Under the pieces are notes generated by a model. It searched no databases. It was not told where the DNA came from and saw only the letters and a list, made by a program, of their open reading frames with translations. The translations under genes were made by a program, and so were the position numbers. Below are positions 43,690 through 52,874 of a stretch of 64,000 nt of DNA, in pieces; position 1 is the stretch's first letter, and every line of letters begins with the position of its first letter. This stretch comes from Gemmatimonadaceae bacterium (lineage in GTDB: Bacteria; Gemmatimonadota; Gemmatimonadetes; Gemmatimonadales; Gemmatimonadaceae), in assembly GCA_019186945.1 (NCBI GenBank), contig JABAQJ010000001.1, forward strand, positions 1 through 64,000, written 5' to 3'.

Positions 43690-45324
43690 ATGGCTTCTCG
43701 AAGAGACTTCGTCCGCACCGGCGGGACCGCCCTGGGCGCGGTTGCGATAGGCGGCGCATTGAACCGTGCAGGCGCGCAAATGCCGATCGACGGCCCAGCG
43801 GTGCGATCGCATGCGAGCGACGAAATGGATGCGTCCGTGAAGGACTTGCTCCTGGAATCGCTCAACGCTGCCAAGCTGGCTGGTGCGTCGTTTGCCGACG
43901 CTCGCATCGGCAGATACCTGCAGAACTTCGTCTTCACGCGTGAGAAGCAGATCATCAACGTGGTCGATACCGATTCGATCGGTATCGGCGTCCGCGCGCT
44001 GGTGGATGGCACCTGGGGATTCGGGGCATCCCGGTCGCTCTCCAAGGACGGTGTGGTAGCCGCGGCACGGGAAGCGGTTGCCATCGCCAAGGCAAACCGC
44101 GTGGCTCGAGATCGCGCGGTCGAGCTCGCGCCCGCGCCGGTGTATCCGTCGGCAACATGGAAGAGTGCTTACGAGATCGATCCCTGGAGCATCCCGGTCG
44201 AGCAAAAAGCCGACCTGCTTATCCAGGCGAATTCGGAGGGAATGAAAGCCGCCAACGTGAAGTTCGTTTTCAGCGGCTTCTTCTTTCGGAAAATGGAGCG
44301 GAACTACGCCAATACGGATGGATCCGTCATCAGCCAGACGATCGTGCAAAGCGCCCTGCAGCAGCAGTTCACCGCCGTGTCCTCCGATTTCACGGACTTC
44401 CAGAATCGCGGCAACACCTTGCCTCCGGTGGCCCGCGGCTGGGAGTGGGTACTGCAGCAGAACCTGTTGGAGAACTCGCGCAAGTGGGGCGAGGAAGCGA
44501 GCGAGAAACTGAAGGCGAAGCCGGTCGAAGTCGGACGGTACGATCTCGTGTTGCACCCGTCGCACCTCTGGCTGACGATCCATGAGTCCGTGGCGCATCC
44601 CACCGAACTTGATCGCGCCATGGGTTACGAAGCGAACTACGCCGGGACCAGTTTCGTCGCCCCGCCGGATCGGTTCCTCGGGAAGTTCAGGTATGGTTCC
44701 GAGCTCATGAACGTCGTCGGCGACCGATCGCAGGTTGGCGCGCTCGCGACGGTGGGCTACGACGACGAAGGCGTAGCGCCTGACGAGTTCACGATAATCA
44801 GAAACGGTATCGTGAACGACTACCAGACCACACGCGAGCAGGCCACATGGTTGCGCTGGTGGTACGATCGCGAGAAACGACCGACGCGTTCGCACGGCTG
44901 CTCGTACGCCGACAGTTGGTCCAGCGTCCAGTTCCAGCGGATGCCGAACGTGTCGTTGCAGCCGGGAGCGAAGGACCTGACGTGGGAAGACCTGATTGCC
45001 GCCACCGACAAAGGCATCGCGCTCGTGGGCGATGCCTCGTTCTCGATCGACCAGCAGCGGTACAATGCGCAGTTCAGCGGCCAGATGGCCTACGAGATAA
45101 AGAGCGGCAAGATCGTGGGGCTCCTGAAGGATGTGGCCTACCAGATCCGCACTCCGGACTTCTGGGGATCCATGGACATGATCGGCGGCAAGCGAAGCTA
45201 TGAGGTGTGGGGCAGCTTCTTCGACGGCAAAGGGCAACCGGGGCAGGTGAATGCCGTGAGTCACGGGTCAGTCCCAGCCCGTTTCCGCAACGTCAACGTC
45301 ATCAACACCGGCCGGAAGGCCTAG
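43690..45324 (+). CDS. tldD: Tat-exported TldD-family metalloprotease subunit
   Basis: A 544-residue TldD homologue. The zinc motif HExxxH is present in LWLTIHESVAHPTEL (His298, Glu299, His303). An unusual feature is an N-terminal twin-arginine signal (ASRRDFVRTGGTALGAVAIG), since classical TldD is cytoplasmic. TldD pairs with TldE; the next gene, four bases downstream, is a TldE homologue without a signal, so export of the heterodimer via this subunit is likely. Known TldD/E cleave leader peptides or antitoxin-type substrates. The peptide substrate here is unknown. Confidence 0.9.
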   Translation: MASRRDFVRTGGTALGAVAIGGALNRAGAQMPIDGPAVRSHASDEMDASVKDLLLESLNAAKLAGASFADARIGRYLQNFVFTREKQIINVVDTDSIGIGVRALVDGTWGFGASRSLSKDGVVAAAREAVAIAKANRVARDRAVELAPAPVYPSATWKSAYEIDPWSIPVEQKADLLIQANSEGMKAANVKFVFSGFFFRKMERNYANTDGSVISQTIVQSALQQQFTAVSSDFTDFQNRGNTLPPVARGWEWVLQQNLLENSRKWGEEASEKLKAKPVEVGRYDLVLHPSHLWLTIHESVAHPTELDRAMGYEANYAGTSFVAPPDRFLGKFRYGSELMNVVGDRSQVGALATVGYDDEGVAPDEFTIIRNGIVNDYQTTREQATWLRWWYDREKRPTRSHGCSYADSWSSVQFQRMPNVSLQPGAKDLTWEDLIAATDKGIALVGDASFSIDQQRYNAQFSGQMAYEIKSGKIVGLLKDVAYQIRTPDFWGSMDMIGGKRSYEVWGSFFDGKGQPGQVNAVSHGSVPARFRNVNVINTGRKA

Positions 45325-45328
45325 CGTC

Positions 45329-46744
45329 ATGACCCGTTTACACTCGGACGACGTCCTCTACGCTCCGCGCCGGCTCATGACGCGCGACGGTGCCGCCCTG
45401 CCTGACGGCACGATCCTCTCGCGCGACGAGGCACAGAACCTGGTCGAGCGGATCCGCAAGATGTCGAAGGCGGATGGCATCGATGTCCAGGTCGGCGGCG
45501 GCTACTCTGCCAACGTGCGATTCGCAGATAACCAGATGTCGACCGCAGGGGCGGTGACCGACTTCCAGGTTGGCATCCAGAGCTGGTTCGGACCAAAGCA
45601 TGCCGTAGTCGTCACCAACGAAACCAGCGAAGAAGCGCTGCGCGCAGCCGTCGACAAATCGGAGCGCCTTGCCCGCCTCGCGCCCGACGACCCCGAGGCC
45701 ATGCCCCTGCTGGGCCCACAAGCGTACCAGCCAGTCGAGGCTTGGTTTCCCTCAGTCGCCGACATGGACGCTGGCGAACGCGCGCGGATTGCGCTTACCG
45801 CACTCGAACCCACCCGCACGTCCGGTGACCTCGCCGCCGCCGGTTTCCTGGTCACCAATGCCCAGGCAACTGCATTGGGCAACAGCAAAGGAATGTTCGC
45901 CTACCATCGCGGCACTAACGTCAACTACACGCTGACGGTCCGCACGCAGGACGGTTCCGGATCCGGGTGGGCCGGAGCCGAACATAACGACGCTGCCCAG
46001 CTCGACTTCCGTGCCGTGAGCCAGCGCGCCATCGAGAAAGCCCGCCTGTCGCGGAACCCCGTTGCCGTCGAGCCTGGCCGTTATACCGTGATCCTCGAAC
46101 CGCAGGCTGTTGGCGATCTCTGCCAGCTGATCGGCGGCTACACCGACGCGCGTGCGACCGACGAGGGACGTTCGCCGTTCGTCAAGGCAGGCGGCGGAAC
46201 CAGGATCGGCGAGAAGATCGTGGACTCGCGCATCACGCTGTACGCCGATCCGTTTGATCCGATGGTCCGAACCCAGCCGTTCGACGGAGATGGGCTCCCG
46301 TTAGGCCGACAGGTCTTCATCGAGAATGGCGTACTCAAGACGCTATACTACTCGCGTTTCTGGGCCAGGAAGAAGGGCGTCGCTCCCACAGGCGCCCCCA
46401 CTTCGTTCCTCATGTCCGGAGGAGGCGCAAGCGTCGAGGACATGATCCGCGACACCGAGCGCGGCATCCTGGTCACCAGGCTCTGGTACCTGCGCGAGGT
46501 CGATCCACGCACAATTCTCTACACGGGACTGACCCGGGACGGCACCTTTCTTATCGAGAACGGCAAGATCAGCAAGTCGATCAAGAACTTCAGATTCAAC
46601 GACTCCCCGCTTTTCCTCCTCAACAACGTTGAGGCCATCGGGCGTCCTGTTCGCCTTGCCGGGACCGAGGCGGGAGGTGCCGTGGTCGTTCCACCGATCA
46701 AGGCCCGGGACTTCAACTTCACGAGTCTGAGCGACGCGGTCTGA
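45329..46744 (+). CDS. TldE/PmbA-family protein
   Basis: A 471-residue partner of the preceding TldD. It shares the fold (GIDVQVGGGYSANVRFADNQ at the N-terminus, AYHRGTNVNYTLTVRTQDGS mid-chain) but lacks the HExxxH zinc motif, as expected for TldE. There is no signal peptide or Tat motif, so if it works outside the cytoplasm it must travel with TldD. The four-base spacing implies strong coupling. A strong hairpin follows the gene at 46760. Confidence 0.9.
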   Translation: MTRLHSDDVLYAPRRLMTRDGAALPDGTILSRDEAQNLVERIRKMSKADGIDVQVGGGYSANVRFADNQMSTAGAVTDFQVGIQSWFGPKHAVVVTNETSEEALRAAVDKSERLARLAPDDPEAMPLLGPQAYQPVEAWFPSVADMDAGERARIALTALEPTRTSGDLAAAGFLVTNAQATALGNSKGMFAYHRGTNVNYTLTVRTQDGSGSGWAGAEHNDAAQLDFRAVSQRAIEKARLSRNPVAVEPGRYTVILEPQAVGDLCQLIGGYTDARATDEGRSPFVKAGGGTRIGEKIVDSRITLYADPFDPMVRTQPFDGDGLPLGRQVFIENGVLKTLYYSRFWARKKGVAPTGAPTSFLMSGGGASVEDMIRDTERGILVTRLWYLREVDPRTILYTGLTRDGTFLIENGKISKSIKNFRFNDSPLFLLNNVEAIGRPVRLAGTEAGGAVVVPPIKARDFNFTSLSDAV

Positions 46745-46759
46745 ATCTCCCCGGTTTTC

Positions 46760-46789
46760 GAGAGCGCCGGACTGGAATCCGGCGCTCTC
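46760..46789 (+). terminator. Terminator hairpin after the TldD/TldE operon
   Basis: A perfect 12-base inverted repeat (GAGAGCGCCGGA and its complement) with a six-base loop, starting 16 bases after the TldE stop. A short T-rich stretch (CCGTTTCCC) follows. Confidence 0.75.
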
Positions 46790-46848
46790 GCCGTTTCCCT
46801 GAGCCCGTGCGCCACGCACCTCGACGTCTCCCGGAGTATTCTCCCAGA

Positions 46849-47634
46849 GTGCCGAATCTACATCCGGTTTGCTTCGCCCTCCTCGTCGTCGTCTCACTCA
46901 CCTGCCTGCCGGGCTGCAAGGCGCAAGTGACGCTGCCCGGACTCGTCGACTCCATTCAGACTCTGACAGAGCGCGGGTTCGCCACCCTAGATGTCGAACC
47001 AGTCGACGATGCGATCCGCCTCATCGATCGCGCCCTGGCAGTCGCACCGACCGACTCGGTCCTGCTTCATTACCGCGGGTATGCGCTATATCGGAAAGGA
47101 TCACTGCTCAGTGCTGCACGTCGCACCAGGGAGGCGAAGGCCGTGCTGGACTCTGCTGCAGCCAGTCTGACGCAGGCCGGCAAGACGTTGGACTGGCCGG
47201 AGAATCCCGCCCTGCTCGCTGCCACGCTCGGCCAGCAGATCTCGCTCGGTGGCGGGCCATTCTCGGCCATGCGGCTGGGCACGCGCGCCAACGGTCTGCT
47301 GGACGACGCCACCCGGCGCGGGCCGCACAACCCCCGCGTTTTCCTCGTCCGCGGCATCAGCGCGATGTTCAAACCTCGCCTCTTTGGCGGCGGTGTGGAC
47401 AAGGCAGGAGCCGACCTGGAACACGCGGCCTCGCTATTCCAGGACGATTCCGCGCGCGCACCGCATCCTGCCTGGGGAAAGAGCGAGGTCTTTCAGTGGC
47501 TCGGCTGGGTGCGTGCGCGGCAGGGACGCATTCCCGACGCGCGCAGCGCCTATGCTCGTGCGCTGCAGCTCGATCCCGACAATCGGTTCGTTCGTGACTC
47601 TCTGCTGCCGGCGCTGTCAAAAACGAACCGTTAG
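46849..47634 (+). CDS. TPR-like lipoprotein
   Basis: A 261-residue exported protein with a lipobox (LTCLPGCKAQ) and so probably a lipoprotein. Helical repeats resembling TPRs follow: DDAIRLIDRALAVAPTDSVL, then later EVFQWLGWVRARQGRIPDAR and RALQLDPDN, the last two giving a clear TPR unit. It may be a scaffolding or partner-binding periplasmic protein. The GTG start at 46849 is inferred from the signal sequence. It overlaps the end of the convergent methyltransferase gene by four bases. Confidence 0.72.
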   Translation: MPNLHPVCFALLVVVSLTCLPGCKAQVTLPGLVDSIQTLTERGFATLDVEPVDDAIRLIDRALAVAPTDSVLLHYRGYALYRKGSLLSAARRTREAKAVLDSAAASLTQAGKTLDWPENPALLAATLGQQISLGGGPFSAMRLGTRANGLLDDATRRGPHNPRVFLVRGISAMFKPRLFGGGVDKAGADLEHAASLFQDDSARAPHPAWGKSEVFQWLGWVRARQGRIPDARSAYARALQLDPDNRFVRDSLLPALSKTNR

Positions 47635-48239
47635 AGACTGCCGCGTTCCAGTGTCGCTGCACGATCTGCCAGTTCGGAGGGCAGGTACAGATGCATGCCG
47701 CAGGCAACGAATCCAGCGTTCTTGAACTGACGCCGCCACCAGCGGGCCGGACGCATCTCGCTTCGATTGAAATCGCCGGTCGCGTCGTCTTCGGACGTGA
47801 AGACCTCGAAGTAACAGACACCGCGCGCTCGGGCCCGGATCGCCTGCAGTCCGCCCGGCAGCTCCTCCGGCGCAACATACATCAGGACGCCGCAACACAG
47901 AACGAGGTCCACCTCGTCCGGCAACTGCAATCCGCCCAGCGATCCGAATGTCCCAAGCTGGATATTGCGCCGCTTTCCCCAGCGACGTACGGCATATTCG
48001 CTCGCATCCACTCCCCAGTAGCGCACCCGCGGCAGCAGATGACGCAGCGGCGGCAACCAGTTCCCCTCCCCGCAGCCCACGTCCAGAACCCGCCGGACCG
48101 GCTGCTCGAGCAGATATTCGGCAGCCCCAACGATGAACCGCAATTGCCTGGCAATGTCAACTGCCGACTTCACCCGGTACTTCTTCTGCCGATACCACTT
48201 GTCGAAGTACGCCTTGTCGTAGAAAGTCGGGCTGCGCAT
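47631..48239 (-). CDS. Class I SAM-dependent methyltransferase
   Basis: A 202-residue enzyme with the SAM-binding motif VLDVGCGEGNWLP and the acidic end of strand 2 YWGVDASEYAV. DLVLCCGVLMYV is motif IV. It transfers methyl from S-adenosylmethionine; the substrate is not predictable. Its ATG overlaps the stop of the large upstream gene by one base (TGATG), so the two are coupled. A link to the surface protein upstream is possible but not shown. Confidence 0.85.
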   Translation of the reverse strand: MRSPTFYDKAYFDKWYRQKKYRVKSAVDIARQLRFIVGAAEYLLEQPVRRVLDVGCGEGNWLPPLRHLLPRVRYWGVDASEYAVRRWGKRRNIQLGTFGSLGGLQLPDEVDLVLCCGVLMYVAPEELPGGLQAIRARARGVCYFEVFTSEDDATGDFNRSEMRPARWWRRQFKNAGFVACGMHLYLPSELADRAATLERGSL

Positions 48240-51100
48240 CAGAACGGAAGAGAAAGGAGGAAGTCACTGCGCATCCGCGGCAGTTCGTCCATCCGATAAC
48301 TGAATCGCAGTCCGGTTCGCAACGGTGACCGGAGCTGGATCGGCGCCACGTCCGTGGTCACCTCCACACCGGAGGATCGCAGCAGCACATGCGCCGAGTT
48401 GTCGCGGCGCGCTGCATAGCCGTAGTCGAAAAAAACGTTGCCCTGCACGCGTCGGACATAGGCAACCGGTCCGAGCGCGTAGTCCGGATACAGGAGCGGG
48501 AACGCATAGGTAACGCCAACGCGCCTGAACCTCTCGGCGGTGAAGCCGTCATACCCCCGGGAGATGGCGTACCGTGACGAGAAGAGGTAGTTCGTGCGCC
48601 GCTGCTCCTCACGCTCGACTTCAAGCATCAGGCCATGGTCTCTTGCAATCCCCGGCAGGAACAACATCGCCGACGCTGATAGCTGGTGCCCTTCGTAGTC
48701 GCCTGCGAATGGCGTGTGCCGATAGGTCAGCGAGGCGACGCCACCGCGCGGCAGGATGGCTCGCGACCCGGACCCCAGAATGCGACTGGCGGTCACGCTG
48801 TACGTCGCAGGCAGGAAGTTCCCGTTGTTGTTCGAGAACCTCGTGTCCATTGGCCGGCCTTCTACGCGCGTCATCCCCAATGAGGCCGACGCTACCAGCC
48901 TGTCGGTCGTCAGGCCGCGAAGCCACACCAGCGGCACGCGAAGCCCAAGCTGCGCGGACCGTTCCGACCACTTGAACCGCACGCGCCCGGAGTCCAGCGC
49001 TGCCGCGGAAGCGCGATCCCCGATGCGGAGCGCGCCGTCGATTATCGGAAAACGCGCGGCGTAGCTGGCTCCCAGTTCCAGCGAGGCGGTACGCTCGGCG
49101 GTGTTGAAGAGCGCTCCCACGGATGTGGCGAACGTGTTGAGCACGTTCCGCGACTGAAGGACCAGCCCCGCATTGTGCGCATCGCCGGTTGGCGCGACGC
49201 TGAGCGAGTGCAGGTTGAACAACCGACCGGGCCCCTCGTACGCTACCGTGCGCCGTTCGAGTGTGTCGAGCGGACCCGTCGCCGCGGTAACCGGCTCCTG
49301 CTGCAGCAGTGGCGCGTAATAGTCGATCCTCCGTGGCTCGACTGTCTCCAGCGGGCGCCAGGCCGCGGTATCCATCGGCATTTCCGCAATTTCGTAGCCG
49401 AGCGCCGAGTAGTCCTGGAAGACCATGCGGCGTCCATCGGGCGAAATCGACGGATTGCGACCGCCGTATCGGCGACTGGTCACCAGGAATCGCTGCCTTG
49501 TTTCCAGATGCAACGCCTCGATGTTGTCGATCCCGGAAGCCGGTGAGCCGTAGAACACCCAGCGGTCGTGCACAACCGGCCGCACTATCGCGTCCGTCCG
49601 GAATGGCTGGATGGTGTCTGCCTGCTGCGTCGCCACGGACAGTCGGACGAGTGCGTTGCCGCGTCCGCGATCACGGTCCACCGCGACGACGTACACGCTC
49701 GTTCCATCCGGAGACCAGGCGGGAGTGACGAGGAAATGGCCGGATGCGTTGGGAAAGGTGCTCAGTCGCCGCCCAGTCTCCGCATCCACGATATCCAGGG
49801 ACGAAGCGCCTTGCTCGGTGAACCTGATGGCCGCAATCGAGCGCGCGTCAGGCGACAGCGCGGCACCGAAATACCGGGTTCCGCTGGTGAGGCGTCGTAC
49901 CCGCCCGGTGGACAGATCCAGGAGTCGGAGCGTCAGGTAGCTGCGCTGTGTGAAGCGAGGGTCGACCTCCAGCTCGGACCAGACTACGCGGTCGCCGGAT
50001 ACGTGAAACGACTGCTCGCCGCGCGTTGCGAAGCGCTTCACGAGCACTTCGCGGGTGCCATCCTTCAGGCGCACCAACGACGGTGCCGACGACAAATCGG
50101 AATACTCGGCGACGATGCTTCCGTCTCTTGTCCATTGAGGCAGTCGCCACCCGTGGTACTCGCTCACGGGCGGCGAGACGCGTGTTGCCGGTGTCGTGTC
50201 CAGCCCCGCGACCTGCATACGCCACAACGAATCGAGTTCGTGGACGGCGTCACGGTGGATCTCCGTCAGCGAGCGGCCGGTCACGCGCTTGAGGCCGCGT
50301 GACAGTGCATAAGGAGGAAGCGGCCATCGCGATGCTGTGTGCAGGACCTGCCGCCAGGCGTCGGCGCCGTACGCACGCTTCACGTGCGTAGTCAACAGAT
50401 AGCCGAGCTGGTACCAGTCGGGATAGAACGTCCGGTAGGATCCCTGCCAAGCCTGATAGAAGTCGTACGGTTCGCCGTTCAACCGCATCGTGCGCACCCG
50501 GTTCGCGAACGATGGCTGACGACCGCGGCCAGCCGTGGTCAGGACCGTTTCGGTGCCGACCGCATCGCCTTCCCAGAACCAGGCCGGGAAGTACAGCGAT
50601 CCGCCGACGAAGGCCGTCGTCTCTTCGCCGAATACCCTGCCTAACGCACCGACCCATCCGTCACGGATTGCCCGTTCCTGCACGATGTGGCGCCCCTCGT
50701 GGATCGCGAGCAGCGAGAACCAGTCCACAGGCCCGAACTCGTCGACGCCGGCGGGAGGAATCGCGTGCCACTCGGAACGACGGGGCCCCCAGGAGACGAA
50801 AGCGTTCGCAATGGCGGACTGGTTGTTCAGAATCACCGGGATCCGGTCGGGCTGGCGGTTCAGCGTCTTCGTCAACGGATCGTAGGCGCGCTCCAGGATC
50901 GCCGCCGCACGCTGCGCTTCGGACTCCATCGAATCCGGGAAGATCACCTGGAAATGCGGCGTTTCGATCCGGTACCACCGCACTGACGGTGGGAACTGCG
51001 CGCCGGACAGACGCACGAAGAGCGGCACCTGCGCTCGGCACGGGATCGCCGGCATGCAGATGCTGGCGAGGGCGACGACGCACGATGCCATACGCCGCAT
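48239..51100 (-). CDS. Exported gluzincin peptidase/propeller/outer-membrane barrel fusion
   Basis: A 953-residue exported protein of three parts. Residues about 40-270 form a peptidase-MA-like domain with a gluzincin site: AIHEGRHIVQE (His134, Glu135, His138) and PAWFWEGDAV (third ligand Glu177). The middle about 300 residues carry TolB/WD40-like propeller motifs (LSPDARSIAAIRF, WSPDGTSVYVVAVD, SISPDGRRMVFQD). The last about 300 residues look like a beta-barrel (RVGVTYAFPLLYPDYALGPV) ending in a terminal aromatic (LLSLPF). The signal peptide ends near PCRAQ. An alternative start is ATG 51091. It may cleave and bind proteins at the outer membrane. It follows the D-aminoacylase gene by two bases. 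Confidence 0.8.
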   Translation of the reverse strand: MRRMASCVVALASICMPAIPCRAQVPLFVRLSGAQFPPSVRWYRIETPHFQVIFPDSMESEAQRAAAILERAYDPLTKTLNRQPDRIPVILNNQSAIANAFVSWGPRRSEWHAIPPAGVDEFGPVDWFSLLAIHEGRHIVQERAIRDGWVGALGRVFGEETTAFVGGSLYFPAWFWEGDAVGTETVLTTAGRGRQPSFANRVRTMRLNGEPYDFYQAWQGSYRTFYPDWYQLGYLLTTHVKRAYGADAWRQVLHTASRWPLPPYALSRGLKRVTGRSLTEIHRDAVHELDSLWRMQVAGLDTTPATRVSPPVSEYHGWRLPQWTRDGSIVAEYSDLSSAPSLVRLKDGTREVLVKRFATRGEQSFHVSGDRVVWSELEVDPRFTQRSYLTLRLLDLSTGRVRRLTSGTRYFGAALSPDARSIAAIRFTEQGASSLDIVDAETGRRLSTFPNASGHFLVTPAWSPDGTSVYVVAVDRDRGRGNALVRLSVATQQADTIQPFRTDAIVRPVVHDRWVFYGSPASGIDNIEALHLETRQRFLVTSRRYGGRNPSISPDGRRMVFQDYSALGYEIAEMPMDTAAWRPLETVEPRRIDYYAPLLQQEPVTAATGPLDTLERRTVAYEGPGRLFNLHSLSVAPTGDAHNAGLVLQSRNVLNTFATSVGALFNTAERTASLELGASYAARFPIIDGALRIGDRASAAALDSGRVRFKWSERSAQLGLRVPLVWLRGLTTDRLVASASLGMTRVEGRPMDTRFSNNNGNFLPATYSVTASRILGSGSRAILPRGGVASLTYRHTPFAGDYEGHQLSASAMLFLPGIARDHGLMLEVEREEQRRTNYLFSSRYAISRGYDGFTAERFRRVGVTYAFPLLYPDYALGPVAYVRRVQGNVFFDYGYAARRDNSAHVLLRSSGVEVTTDVAPIQLRSPLRTGLRFSYRMDELPRMRSDFLLSLPF

Positions 51101-51102
51101 CT

Positions 51103-52671
51103 TCAGTCCCGCTCGCGCCGCAAGGCACGGCCGGCCAGAATGCCGCTCACCCGACCCTCGTCGATCGACATCTGCCCGTTCACCAGCAGGTAGCGCACGC
51201 CGGTCGCCAGGCGCTCCGGCGCGTCATACGTCGCTCGATCGGCGAACGTCGCGGGATCGAACACCACCACGTCTGCGAACATTCCTTTAGCCAGCACGCC
51301 ACGGTCCTTCAGTCCGAACGCCACGGCTGCCATCTGGCTGCTGCGATGCACGAACTCCGCAAGCGACAGCACGGGCCGCTCCTTCACATACAGACGGTAC
51401 TTGCGAGGGAACGTGCCGAACTTGCGCGGATGTCCGTCGGATCCGTCGGAGCCCGTCATCGTGAACTCCGCCCGCATGAAACGAACGATATCGTCATCCT
51501 GCATATTGAAGCTGACGACGCCAAGATCGCCGCTCAGCACGATGTCGATGGCGACTTCGACCGCATCTGCATGCCGCGCGGCTGCTATCTCGCTCAGCCG
51601 CTTGCCGGCCAATCCGCGACTGTCGCGCTCCGTGATCAGCAGGGACTCCGCACCACCGCGCCGACGCAGATTCTCCGCCATCTCGGACATGATTCGCGCC
51701 CTGATCGACCCGTCGCGCAGTCGGGCCCGCAGCGAGTCTCGGCCGCCGGCTTCCGCCCACCGTGGCAGCAGGGACGCCCCCACACTGGTGCCACTCGCCG
51801 TGTACGGATACTGGTCGGCAGTAACGCGCTGGCCGCGCTCACGCGCAGCACGGATGGTAGCGATTGCCGAATCGCTCGCCCCCCAGACGTCGGTGCCCAA
51901 CGCCTTGATGTGGGAAACGTTGACCGCAACCCCGGATTCGCGTCCTATCTGCAGCGCCTCCGCGATCGCGCCGAGTAGCCCGACCGTGTAAGAACTCTCG
52001 TCACGCAAGTGCGTGTCATAGACACCGTCGTAGGGTGCAACCGCCCGTGCAACGCCGATCACTTCTTCCGTCGACACGAAGCTCTGCGGGGCGTAGTACA
52101 AACCCGCGCTCATTCCCACCGCTCCCTGTTCCATCGCGCGCCGCACCATGCTCGACATCTGCGCTACCTGTGCCGGGGTAGCCGCCGCTCCTGACATTCC
52201 CAGTACCGCGGAACGTACGCTGCCGAACCCCACGAACAGCGCCGCGTTCGTACCGATCCCGTCTCTGGCAAACTTCGTTAGGCGCGCACCGACGTCGACG
52301 GGGCCGCCACCGTCATTCCCGGTCAGAACCGTCGTCACCCCCTGCGCAAGGTAGGCCACGTTCCGCCGCAGGTTGGCGTCATCGCTCGACAAGTCCCCCA
52401 GCGTGTGCGTATGTGTATCGATGAACCCTGGCGCGACGATCAGCCCCCGTGCGTCTACCGTCCGGCGACCTTCGATCCGGAATGCCGTCGCGTCGCCCAC
52501 GAAAACGATCCGGTCGCCCGCGATCGCGACGTCCGCCGCCCGTGGCGCCGAACCACTCCCGTCTACCACCATGCCGCCCCGGATGAGCAAATCGGCTCGA
52601 TCCTGCGCCTTGGCAATACCCCCCATGACCAGAACGCCGAAGATACCCGGCAGGCATCGCCGGATAGCCAT
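51103..52671 (-). CDS. Exported N-acyl-D-amino-acid deacylase (D-aminoacylase) family protein
   Basis: A 522-residue amidohydrolase with a signal peptide ending near AKAQDR. The metal motif HTHTLGD lies in APGFIDTHTHT. GLYYAPQSFVSTEEVIGVAR and VSHIKALGT are typical of the family, and DGHPRKFGTFPRKYRLYV is the classic D-aminoacylase segment. The enzyme frees D-amino acids from N-acyl derivatives; related exported members may instead cleave peptides. ATG 52671 was preferred to 52695 because it directly starts the signal peptide. It is the first gene of a three-gene minus-strand operon. Confidence 0.88.
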   Translation of the reverse strand: MAIRRCLPGIFGVLVMGGIAKAQDRADLLIRGGMVVDGSGSAPRAADVAIAGDRIVFVGDATAFRIEGRRTVDARGLIVAPGFIDTHTHTLGDLSSDDANLRRNVAYLAQGVTTVLTGNDGGGPVDVGARLTKFARDGIGTNAALFVGFGSVRSAVLGMSGAAATPAQVAQMSSMVRRAMEQGAVGMSAGLYYAPQSFVSTEEVIGVARAVAPYDGVYDTHLRDESSYTVGLLGAIAEALQIGRESGVAVNVSHIKALGTDVWGASDSAIATIRAARERGQRVTADQYPYTASGTSVGASLLPRWAEAGGRDSLRARLRDGSIRARIMSEMAENLRRRGGAESLLITERDSRGLAGKRLSEIAAARHADAVEVAIDIVLSGDLGVVSFNMQDDDIVRFMRAEFTMTGSDGSDGHPRKFGTFPRKYRLYVKERPVLSLAEFVHRSSQMAAVAFGLKDRGVLAKGMFADVVVFDPATFADRATYDAPERLATGVRYLLVNGQMSIDEGRVSGILAGRALRRERD

Positions 52672-52874
52672 CGCTATGCTTCGCGTGTCGCGCATGCTTG
52701 GTAAGGTTGAGGAGCGTGCCCAAGCTATGTGCCGACGGCTCGCGATGCACCCCCACGGTCAACCAGGGGCCCACGCCGCTTGCCGGGAATCTTCATCTGA
52801 GACATCGTAGCTTCATTACGGTACGACGCCATCGCCCGACGCGATGGCATCCCCTCTCTTCCCTTCAGGTTCCC

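Noticed and set aside
43473-44090. An N-terminal extension of the fused MFS/spermidine synthase-like gene to 44090
   Set aside because: The extension would run antisense through TldD and has no homologous features; the start at 43472 matches the domain order.
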